A DNA stretch of 64,000 bases from Nephrocerus scutellatus. Lineage: Eukaryota > Arthropoda > Insecta > Diptera > Pipunculidae. Shown piece after piece: positions 55,000 to 64,000 of the stretch. The stretch spans positions 88,682,965 through 88,746,964 of the forward strand of contig OX352765.1 of the NCBI GenBank assembly GCA_947095585.1. The letters are read 5' to 3'. A program made the translations under genes and the position numbers. Numbering within the stretch: the stretch's first letter is position 1; the number at the start of each line of letters is the position of its first letter. The notes below the pieces were generated by a model. The model was not told the DNA's origin and searched no databases. It worked only from the letters and a program-made list of their open reading frames with translations.

Positions 55000-57160
55000 T
55001 TTAACGAGAGATTATTTTACAAAACTATCGCTGCAAGTGAATTGGTTCTCTCATGCAGGAGGCAACTCGTATTGACAAGCTATTGCCAAGTGGAATGACT
55101 GTCGAAAAAGATAAGAAGCGAAAGAAAATGCCGTGTATTTGTCTCTAACTTGGTATGGCTAAAGACAAATACACACACAATTTACTACTACTATCAACTT
55201 GCGGTCATATTTGTCTCATGTTTTTATTTGCGACCAAAATCTGCCCTCTGCTCCTCAAAAGTAATTACAGCGATCTCTACTTTTCTTACCTAGAATGCAT
55301 GATCTTGCAGAATAACAGCTATATGCTACTTTAGGCTTTCCACTTTAAGATCACCCTGTACCTCTTTTCTCGTATAGTATAAAGTATATCACAAACTTCT
55401 GTTTGACATCTTGAGAACTTCAGCCTAGTAGTAGTCCTAATGCTAGTCATTCCATGCACCGCCGTAATGCGTACAAATTCAATGTGCGACGTGGTTGCTC
55501 CTTCTGGACTGGATGGGATGGTACGAGTATTGCAAACATATACCAAAGTACTTTGTGTACTTAAACGAATATACGATATATACTCGTATATTTTATATGC
55601 CTTCTCTAAAGTACGAGAAACTGAAAGGATGTTCTAGCAATAGCTGACTCTATAGCACTGTGATTGAGCGTAGAGTTCAGCGGCGTATACTACCTAGTTA
55701 TTCGGTGATGGAGGAAAATTCCTTTTGCTTGAATAAACCTCAGCACCACCAGCAACAGGATATCAAACATAGTGAACAAAGCCGTTTCTCGTTCGTGCAT
55801 CATCATCATCATCGGCGCACTTAAGTGGGAATGTCCAGGAGCGACCTTACTGGTAGCTCTACACGCCTCACCAGTCGATGCGAGAAGAAGCAACAACTTT
55901 TGCCTGCCTGTTGCACTCGAAATAGTTGCCTGTTAGAATGATTCCAGAGGGATTTTTCCTCAATGAAGCGCAACAGTAGCAGCATAAATATAGGAACTGC
56001 ATTTGAATGGTGGCTGGTGGCTTAAGTTGTCTTGTGTGTATTTGATGGTAGTCTTTGACTTTATGCAGAGGAGAGGCAGGACAAAGAACCGAAACTGTTG
56101 GATGAATTTAAGATGGAGAAAAAAAATAGCAGGCTGGTTCTGCACGGAACATGAACGACATACGTTTCCGCCTATGGTTTAAGTTTGAAACGGTTTTTTC
56201 CCTCACAGGATTCTTTCTTTCTTTATCTATCTTTTATCTCTTACTATCATCTTTACTTTTTCAACAAATTCCAACTGGTAGCAGCTTTTTTTAACTTAAC
56301 CTTCTTACAGAGGATGCATTTTTTTGTGGCGCGTTGCGAGAAAATATATTGAAACATTTGTCGTTGTTTTTGTTTTGTTTGGGAAACTTTTTTTTTTCGT
56401 CTTCCAAAATGTCCAAATCGGGTTTTACGCTTGAGTAGTGAAATATTTCGGTTTTGGGTATATCATTTAAATGTACATCTAACACCAAAGCAATGATTTG
56501 AATGTAAATGCTCTGTTGGTTTGTAAAAAAAATGGTAAAAGTTATTCTGGGAATGCAGGAGCACTCAATGTGTATGAGCTTATAAGAAATTCATTGAAAT
56601 TCATTTTCAATTGCGACTGCAGTGCAACTACTTGAGTAAATAAAACGTTTAAAATGATTAAAATGTGTGTCCTTTTGGGAATGTGGAAAATTCGAATAAA
56701 GAAACACTTGGATTTTTTTGAAAACGTTGTTTTTAAGTGAAAAGTACATTTTGAGATTGATTGATTTGAGTGGAACCGTTTTTGAATAAACTTTCTAAAG
56801 GAAGACAAAATTAAATAAATAAAATGTTAAGCGTTGTTCTATTTGAAAGCTAGCATGTAATACCTAATATCAGTTTATGGAGTATACTTTACAATTTTTA
56901 CTAAGTTACTTATCATCTTTTATTAACTTTTCTTAACTACGCTATTCTTAAAGTGCTTATTTTGTCATGATATCACTTTCAGAATACTAGTTCATCTAGT
57001 ATGCCTCTCTTAGTTGTTTGAAAGCTCCTTCCCAGCTCATTCTCGTCAACAGTTCTTCCACATATACTCTTTGGTCCATCAGCTTAACTGGGTTGCGTCG
57101 AGTACTTTGGATCATTTGTTACCACGGAACTGTCATATTTTCAAATATATGCCCGATCTA
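55000..57160. other. non-coding DNA
   Basis: No gene supported. A short CAT triplet run lies at 55799-55816. Open frames on both strands have no motif. Confidence 0.5.
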
Positions 57161-57164
57161 CCGA

Positions 57165-57441
57165 TCAGGTTAATAACAATAATAATATTCGGCGCGACTG
57201 ACCGTTGCGGCCCAAGGCCAAGCTTCTCGCGACCATTTGTGTTGTGCACAAATGGAAGGAACCTTATTTGAATGCCATATCCGAACAGCGAATAGAGAAG
57301 CTTTCTGTGACAAGTTATTACTCTCGGACATTTACCAGATATTCGCAGGAGGTGGGACACCATGAAAAATACTGTTGGTACGAACCACGAACCTCCTGCT
57401 CAGAAGCCATGCACTTATCCACAGAGCCACGGTGCCATATA
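57165..57441 (-). mobile_element. tRNA-derived SINE, near-complete copy
   Basis: On the minus strand from 57441: a tRNA-like head with A box TGGCTCTGTGG and B box GGTTCGTACC, then a ~150-base body (including CCGAGAGTAATAACTTGTCA and ACAACACAAATGGTCGCGAG), ending in an ATTATTATTGTTATTA tail. Related pieces: 33500-33672 (head) and 21375-21470 (3' end). It abuts the start of an RTE-C copy. RNA polymerase III transcription from the A/B boxes is expected for the family; mobilisation would need a LINE partner. Confidence 0.75.
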
Positions 57442-58995
57442 GACGATGTTAGCAGAGCGATATATCGGTTCAAAAATAGTAAGGCCTCGGGATCAGACGG
57501 TATCCCAGCAGAGCTCATTAAATCGGGAGGACCCGCAATTCAGGAACTAATAGTGCAAGTATGGGAGGGGAAAGCGATGCCAGAACATTGGCGAAGAGGC
57601 ATCCTGTGCCCCATATAGTTATAAAAAAGGAGATATCAAAACATGCAACAATTATCGTGGTATAACGTTTTTGAGTAACGCGTGAACGATTTCCTTATCT
57701 ATCATGCAAGACATACGTTAGAGTCATCATTGGTCCATACCAGTGAGGCTTCATCCCAGACAAATCAGCAACTGATCATAATTACACCCTTAGGGCAGGT
57801 TATTGAAAAATGTCTAGAGTTTCAAAACTCACTACACCATCTTTTTTAGACTTTAAAGCCGTCTATGATAGCATAGTAAGAGTAGAACTTTAAAAAAGCC
57901 ATGAGAGAATTCGGCATCCCTAATAAACTGACACGACTATGTAGGTTGACCATGACCATTGGTTATAAGCCAAGTAAAAATATCCGGATTACAATCAAGC
58001 CCATTCAACCTGGCGTTGAAGAAAGTGATCCGAGACTCTGACGTAACGGCGAGAGGAACAATCCTCTATAACTTCATTCAGATACTGGCTTAGTCAGACG
58101 ATATTCACTTCGTTGGTAGAAACCAAAGCTGTATAGGAAGCTTTCATCCAGATCGAGCAGGCGGCACAAAACCTGGGATCGAATTACGATATCAGTTAAC
58201 GAGTGAATGAAATTCATACGTTAACGAGTGATCGAGTATTTACATTGTGATGATAACTACTCGTCACTCGTTCACGTAAGCGATCATGCCAAATCAATAT
58301 TTTTCAGTTACGTATGTGGTAATTTGAACCCTGGTGCTGCACATAAATGAGAGCAAAACAAACGTCTGCGCGAGTAGAAGATCCAACATTGTTCCCGCAA
58401 TTCAAACAGTGGAGCCCGAATTTGTAGTAGTGCAATCCTTAAACTATCTCGGGTCAACTGAAGTAGCCTACAACAGCATGGAACCAGAAATACGCGCACG
58501 GTTGCCCAAAGCCATAAAAATCTACTTTAGTACTCATACGTCAAGACTCTTCAAATCTAGGAATTTTACCAAAACATCCAAGCTGCTCTTGTATAAGACA
58601 ATGGTCATACCAATACTGACATATGGATCCGAGACTTGGGTGCTTAGCAAAAAGAATTCTGACCTCTTAGCCGCGTTCGATAGAAAAGTCTTTTTTGTTG
58701 GCCCCGTATGTGAGGAAGGACGATTACGAAGACTCGTTACCGCGATATCGACATCGTGAATAGAATTGATCACGGTTAGTTCTGGTGGGTAGGACACCTA
58801 GCTGGCATGAGCGAACAGAATCCTGCTCGGAAAGTTCTTTGCTGTAGGATTTATGGAACACGACAGCAAAGCCGGCTAAGCCTACGCTGGAAGGACGCCC
58901 AGAGTTTAGGGGTACCAAACTAGATGACATCAGTTCGAAATAGTGACCGGTGGAAAGATTTCTCGGTTGTAGAGCCAAATATGATGATGATAAAA
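57442..58995 (+). mobile_element. RTE-C element, RT to 3' tail
   Basis: Plus strand: VSRAIYRFKNSKASGSDGIPA, ELIKSGGPAIQEL, RRGILCPI, NNYRGITFLS-like, FQNSLHHLF.DFKAVYDSI (motif A), REFGIPNKLTRLCRLTM, FNLALKKVIRDSDVTARGTI, FIQIEQAAQNLG, a MITE (58178-58326), then LHINESKTNVCASRRSN, VVVQSLNYLGSTE, MVIPILTYGSETWVLSKK and ARKVLCCRIYGTRQQS.L. It ends GGTTGTAGAGCCAAATATGA with an ATG tail. The endonuclease is missing; multiple stops, and the YADD region is deleted around 58095. Confidence 0.85.
58178..58326. mobile_element. 149-bp MITE nested in RTE-C (hAT-like)
   Basis: Interrupts AAACCTGGG|CTGCACATAAATGAG, which is continuous in the other RTE-C copies. Flanked by an imperfect ~8-bp duplication (AACCTGGG at 58170-58177; AACCCTGG at 58327-58334). 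Ends are CGAATTACGATAT.. and, reverse-complemented, CAAATTACCACAT.., an imperfect inverted repeat. Internally it has repeated TTAACGAGTGA and an inverted TCACTCGTTCACG, so it can fold back on itself. It has no ORF. An 8-bp duplication suggests hAT, but both features are imperfect. Confidence 0.65.
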
Positions 58996-58999
58996 GTTT

Positions 59000-60812
59000 T
59001 ACTATATACAGAGTGCTCCCAAAGCTATATTCTCTTGAAAATACTTGACCTAAAAGTATACAACAATAATTAATTGTTGCAATATTTATTTAAGACTTTA
59101 ACCCTAAAAGTATATAATGAAATGTATGGTTTTTCCAATATTTATTTAAAGATAAAGGACAATAGACGAAAGTGACACTTTCTTACGCTATAACATACCC
59201 TCGATAGTAGGCATTATTTCCACTAGTGTGTTAACTATTGCTATATACTGCAGTCTCAGCGAACACACATTCCCACAATAGTTTTGCATTGCGCATGAGC
59301 AGTTTAGCAGAAAAATTGTTTTGGTCGTGAAAAAATAGTAGTGCTTATCATGCTCGTTAGATTGTCGCACTTGTGTACCGCTTCGTGCTTCAAGCTTCTA
59401 ACTGGCACGATAACGTCCACTTTCCTAGCTCGTTATGTAATATACCATAACACAAAAAGTGTTTCCACCTCCCAAAATCAGCCAGAACTACTTGCCACCA
59501 CAACTTGAAAAATAATCTTAAACTTTCTGCTAAAATTTTACTGAACACTAAACTTTTCCAATGCAACTTCAATAGTGATAGGGTCTCCGGCTGGAGTTAA
59601 CATATCAAATGAAACATTTTAAGACTAAAGGACGAACAAACGTCAGACGATTGCAAGTGAAGCAGCAGAACTAAAGGACGGGCTAAACTTAATTCATTTC
59701 GCCTTTCACAATTTAATTCAATTACATTAAAAAAAGTTTATTTTTTGCCCTGGCTCTTTTGTATATATACACATATCGTACATGTATGCCATCCTCTTTT
59801 AGTGGAAATAAATATTTGAACTTTTCCGTTTAAATATAGAGGAGTCGCTCTTTGACTGTGCAATTCAAACAAACAGAGCAAATGTGTCGTCCTTTTTGCC
59901 CTTAATGTTCAACGGCCGGCTAGACACCATTATTTCTTTATATTCTTTTTTTGTGAACGCATTGAGGTTTTTACCTGTGAATGAATGAAGAAGTTTCTCC
60001 TTTCAAAAAATTAGGTTGTATGTGTTGTCGCAGGTGACTAAATAGAAACTTTTCCACTTTGTTTTTTTTTTGTACTCCCAATCACTTGCGATTGTGGGGT
60101 TTTGTTTTATTTGAATGAAGCCGACAAGTCACCTAATCAACCTTACACAAAGAGCTTAGAGGTCAAACAGATAGACGATGACGATGCCACATAATTAAAC
60201 GGACAAATCCCTTTTCCAACAACTAATATATTCGTTAGGGATAGAATTCATAGAATGTCGTCGTATTAAGTCAAATAACCCAGGATGATGTATGCCGCAT
60301 GTCCTTTTCTTTCAAAGGATTTGAAAATTCAATTGAATTTCATTCATTGGCTTATGTGAATTTGTATCTGCGTGTGTGTGTGTGTGCACTATCGCATAAC
60401 TGTATTTCGCGAGCATTATCTATTGAATTGAATGGAATCTCGGAATCTCGGCTTTGCAATTCCGATGAAACAATGTGGTCGGCCACAAAGCACAATGCCA
60501 ACAAAATTCATAAACATTTATATAATTTTAATAAAATGGAGTCATGTTGTGTGGGTGTTGCTCAATGAACCCTATCTGCCGATTTTACAAATGTGAATAT
60601 ACGTTATTGAATTGCTGCTAATAACAGTAATTATTATTGATAATTGCGTCACCGCATATTAATTAAAATGATAAAATGCACAATTCAATTGCCTGTTTTA
60701 AATGTGCCTGGTTTTCTGTGAAGAGAGTATTTGATAACATTGTAATTTAAAGTATTATGATTTCAGCGGGTAACAAATTAAATTTAAAATTATTATTTTA
60801 TAAAAGATAACA
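59000..60812. other. non-coding DNA
   Basis: No gene supported. Two similar ~55-base stretches in tandem (59047-59099 and 59101-59155, both starting CCTAAAAGTATA and ending CAATATTTATTTAA) suggest a small duplication. A GT run lies at 60370-60386. Confidence 0.5.
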
Positions 60813-60814
60813 GG

Positions 60815-62450
60815 CTAGGTTGGGGTGGCTGTCTGTAAAAAGCCGACCCACTTAGACCAATAGATGGTTCATTGTGATGGCACATAGATCGAGAGGATCT
60901 CTCGCCCTACCAGTTGGAGATTCGAATGAAACGTAGAAGACTTTTGATGTCAGTGCTTGACAAATCGTTAAGCTGGTCGTAAAAGAAGGTACCCAAATGG
61001 AGCTTATGCTTTAGAGAAAGAGCTGTGCATTTGCAGAGAAGTTGAAGGATGGTCTCTTCCTCTTCCTCGTCCATTCAGCTTCTGCAGAAGTCATTGGAAA
61101 ATATACCAGCCTTTCTGCCTATAAGACTATAATTAAACCTATCGTATCGCTTATGTGCACTCTGTTTAGAGAGATCAAACACTTGGAGCGTTTCGGATCC
61201 AGTTTTGGCCAGATCTCTTTTTATCGCTACAGAAGTAATAGATACCATTTGTCTCAGGTTGGTTTTGTAAGTAGCATCCTGCTTTAACATGAGTAAGCGT
61301 GTAGAAATCGGTATGCCTAAGGAACCATTTTAAGGTAGAAGGGGCAGCGTAGTACCATTTTTTGGCAAGTTCATCGACCCTGCAGTTCACCAAATACAGG
61401 TGAATGTTGGACTGCTCCACCATCTCCCTGAGAGATGATCGGCAGTCTAGGGCTACAATAGAGTTCGTAGATACTGATTCTATGGATCTCAAAGCTGCTT
61501 GACTATCCGAGAAGATGCAGATATCCTTAGTGAATATGACATTTCTCTTCAGCCAAGACAGGACTTCTTTAATTGCAACGATTTCTGCTTGAAAAACACC
61601 ACTGCAGTGTTTCTAATCACGAAAAGAGAGACTTATATTTAGCCCTTTTGAAAAAACACCTTCACCTATACCCTATCATCAGTTTTTGACCCGTCAATAT
61701 AAAAACTGATTGATTCATCTTCCGCGATAGCACCTTCTTCCCAGAGTTATCTGGATGGGATGGTGACCTGAAAGTTGCTGTTGAAATGTAGTTGCGGAAT
61801 GGTGTAGTCTATAACTCCTGGTGGAGCCCTGAATGAATTCAGAATAGAGTAGTGTCCGAATTCATTTCTTATCCACTGGGAGGTTGCGTTGAGGCGAATA
61901 ACCGCGCTTTAGCAGCAACTTGTCTGCTGAAGATGTCGAGTGGTGTTTGGCTGAACAGTATGTCTATTGCATCGGAGGGGGTGGTGTGAAGAGCTCCGCT
62001 TATACATAGACAAGCCGATCTTTGGACTTTGCCTAGTTTGTCGCAATTTATCAAAACCTTCTCTATCTATCTCTATCTATGTCCTCGTTTTATTATTGAC
62101 TGCTTAGTATTAAACAATTGGGGAAATGACTTTTCACCAAGCAGTCATGAGCTTCTTGTCTTGTGGTCAGTTTACCTTTTGCTGAAGTGGATCTTTGTGG
62201 TCGAGGTCGACATGCCAATTTTTTCACAAAAATCTCTCCAGCTGTTTGTTTGCTGATTCTTAATGCAGCGCTGTATTAAGTTAGTGAACTTCGATAGGCC
62301 GTCCAATTATTTGTTCGTTTTGCCCTGTTAAAGAGTTTCCGAACTTCTGCTTTCTTGGCCTCGAAGTAATGATTCCACCAGAGAACATCTTTCGTGCCTC
62401 AAACGCGAGCTGCTGTACAACTTGACAAGTTTTATGATTGCCTCGGTAAA
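60815..62450 (-). mobile_element. LOA/I-type element with RT core deleted
   Basis: Minus strand: the endonuclease-RT linker (about 62450-62090; RKMFSG.., FGNSLTGQN-like), then directly LGKVQRSACLCISGALHTTP and LDIFSRQVAAKARLF (RT-RNase H connection, about 62050-61870), then RNase H pieces (a DGSK-type motif near 61690, SVSTNSIVALDCRSSLREMV, VDELAKKWYY) and the C-terminal region with a Cys/His scrap near 61060. The whole RT catalytic core is missing between about 62090 and 62055. The 3' end near 60815-60850 (GTGGCTGTC../CCACCCCAACCTAG) resembles that of the 48-50.7-kb copy. SISTNSIVAL-type RNase H links these two as one subfamily. Confidence 0.75.
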
Positions 62451-62454
62451 ATTA

Positions 62455-62640
62455 GTTATTATTTATTATTGTTGCAATATTGTTCTTAGGTTTTCTTTAA
62501 ATTGTTGTCAGCCTAAAAGCAAATGCAAATGTTGACATATTAATTCCATTTTTTCTCCGAAGCAAAATTTTTTTTGTTACTATATCAAAAAAAAAAAAAC
62601 CATACCCAGCCCAAAAAAAAGGCAAACCAGCATCTATTTC
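62455..62640. other. unassigned AT-rich DNA
   Basis: Nothing recognised; a poly-A run at about 62588-62600 may be a retroelement tail. Confidence 0.4.
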
Positions 62641-62644
62641 TTCG

Positions 62645-63615
62645 TACTGACCTACAGCTCTAACACCTGTTCTTTGTAAGGTCTTGGAGAAAGTGAAAAA
62701 TCGTCAGGTTACGCTATACTTCGGTCTTCGAAGGTAACATTTTACCGGTGATTTGATGTCATATTTTACTGAAGAGTCGAGTGAGTCTATATATCTCATC
62801 GTAATAAGAAAAATAGTTGCAATGCTTATTTACAATGCACTTGACAGAATCTATACATAATAGAGCTGAAATGAACGCTTCTAAGACCCAATGCTGTCTT
62901 CTGTTGTCTAAGCGTTATTTAAACCTCCAACCTTTATCCATGAATGGATCTTGCATCAAAGAAACTGAAAAACTCTCAATTCTCGGTATGTGCGTCAACA
63001 ACAAGCTTCCTTGAAATGACCATATATTTGTCATCGCCAAAAATGCTGTGAGATGCTTAGGTTTCCTAAAACGGTGCAAGATGTACTTCACTCCTTCAGA
63101 TCTGGCTACTATTTACAAGGCAGGTGCCCCCAAGACCACATTGCATCTACTAGACAGAGTTCAGAACCGCGCGTTAAAACTTATTGGTGACGTGTACATA
63201 TCGCGAAAACAATCGAATCACTTGAACATCGTAGGAATGTTTCCTGTCTGTCACTGTTTTATCGCTTTTTCCACAAGCGGTGTTGAAAAGAAATATCCAG
63301 ATGCTTCCCGCCCATTCTCCAACCCATCCGTAATACCCGTGCCTCAACTCGAGCTCACGGGTCCACACCATTAAGCCTATTTTCGGACGTACTAACCAAT
63401 TCAGAGATTCCTTCTTTAGCCGCACGGTAGTTATGTGGAATGATTTGCCTGATTCTGTGTTTCCGCATTTTTATGATCTGCAGTCGTTTAAGACACGCGT
63501 GCATACACATCTCATCCTTTCCTCTCCCTAATTTCCTAACGCCTACGCTGTGCTAAGCATTATAAGGGTGCAAACACTGCAAACCCCTTTAGCGTGTGTA
63601 CATTATAAGAAAAAA
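62645..63615 (+). mobile_element. CR1/Jockey-type element, RT start joined to C-terminal part
   Basis: Plus strand: a PTALTPVLCKVLEKVKNRQV stretch (RT start), a gap where motifs A to C should be, then MNASKTQCCLLLSKR, IKETEKLSILGMCVNNKL, NAVRCLGFLKRCKMYFTPSD, LATIYKAG, TLHLLDRVQNRALKLIGDV, and the FFSRT..WND.PDSVFPHFYDLQ.FKTRVH region in broken form. It ends CCCCTTTAGCGTGTGTACAT plus an A run. The RT catalytic core is deleted. The same 3' end is found at 52672-52955. Confidence 0.82.
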
Positions 63616-63639
63616 AAATATGGCATCAGGATCCTTTTA

Positions 63640-63875
63640 TTAAAAAGTACCTTTGAAAACGATAAAACCCTGCTCAATTGGATTAATAGCTATTTCTATA
63701 CAGATTTTATTAGACGATTTTATGTAAAATTTTCACTGTATAAAATATGCTGGTGTTCCACAAGATTCTTTCTTGTATCCTACTCTTTTTTCATCTTAAT
63801 TAATGATCTCTTACCCTCAACTTATATTCCTATTAAATTTCTTTCGTGTAACTATTTGGGAAATAGCTAAAATCT
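63640..63875 (+). mobile_element. CR1/Jockey-type RT motif B region
   Basis: Encodes, with one frame change, LLNWINSYFYTDFIRRFYVK and then AGVPQDSFLYPTLF followed by ILINDLLPSTYIPI, the motif B region (GVPQGS.L.PTLF..INDL). It lies just downstream of another copy's 3' end, so it is a second, partial insertion. Confidence 0.7.
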
Positions 63876-64000
63876 CTTACCATTATACCTATGCACTCCA
63901 GCATTGCGCTTCTACAACATTTCGTATTTCGTTTCATCGTCTTCTTCGTGTAAACTTGTTTGGAAGCATTTAAAACCTCATACTTATGCTATACTTATGC
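63876..64000. other. window end, unassigned
   Basis: Possible continuation of the CR1/Jockey piece; no motif seen before the window ends. Confidence 0.4.

Noticed and set aside
1..64000. CRISPR array, bacterial operon or plasmid-type system
   Set aside because: No regularly spaced repeat with unique spacers; all coding sequence is of animal transposon or fly-gene type.

Overview
This is an AT-rich piece of a higher fly (Brachycera) genome. The evidence is the retrotransposon fauna (RTE-type, LOA/I-type and CR1/Jockey-type non-LTR elements), two different Tc1/mariner lineages, a short 57-bp GT-AG intron, the host-gene homology (a TTC28-like CHAT protein) and the style of the non-coding DNA (CAA/GAC/ATG microsatellites). 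A DD41D mariner of the rosa type hints at a tephritid or relative, but the species cannot be fixed from the sequence. No intact host gene was recognised. The window looks like intergenic or intronic DNA in which transposable elements (TEs) have landed repeatedly, often inside one another.

Layout. 1-3.0 kb: microsatellites, an RTE-C fragment, an internally deleted RTE-A copy and two unidentified coding-like scraps. 4.4-6.8 kb: a decayed LOA/I-type element (reverse transcriptase (RT), RNase H, Cys/His motif) carrying a nested ~420-bp repeat. 9.4-12.2 kb: an RTE-B element split by a complete 1.3-kb DD41D mariner with TA target duplication and an intact transposase. 12.75-16.05 kb: a near full-length RTE-A element with an intact 999-residue endonuclease/RT ORF, sitting inside a ~120-bp tandem repeat that resumes at 16.05-16.43 kb. 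18.6-22.7 kb: an RTE-C tail, a ~150-bp satellite, a LOA-type remnant, a SINE piece and a 5'-truncated RTE-A. 23.6-26.1 kb: a CR1 scrap and RTE-C with a Ty1/copia fragment inside. 27.5-29.6 kb: the 5' half of a LOA-type element (ORF1 with DUF4780-like domain, then endonuclease) with a tandem duplication. 32-34 kb: an RTE-B tail, an unidentified GC-richer island and a tRNA-derived SINE. 37-38 kb: a knot of RTE and CR1 pieces around an (ATG)n tract. 39.5-40.7 kb: a dead DD37D (maT) mariner between 37-bp direct repeats. 43.7-45.2 and 48.1-50.8 kb: two more LOA-type elements, the second with a large inverted duplication. 52.6-55.0 kb: a minisatellite, a CR1 3' end, a TTC28 pseudogene fragment that keeps an intron, the main minisatellite and a dispersed repeat. 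57.2-59.0 kb: a SINE joined to RTE-C, which carries a 149-bp hAT-like MITE. 60.8-62.5 kb: a LOA remnant. 62.6-64 kb: CR1/Jockey pieces running off the end.

The elements that could still be functional by sequence are the RTE-A ORF at 12.8-15.8 kb and the DD41D mariner at 9.9-11.2 kb; everything else seen is broken. The labels RTE-A, RTE-B, RTE-C, LOA/I-type and CR1/Jockey-type are working names assigned here from motifs and mutual similarity, not from a database.
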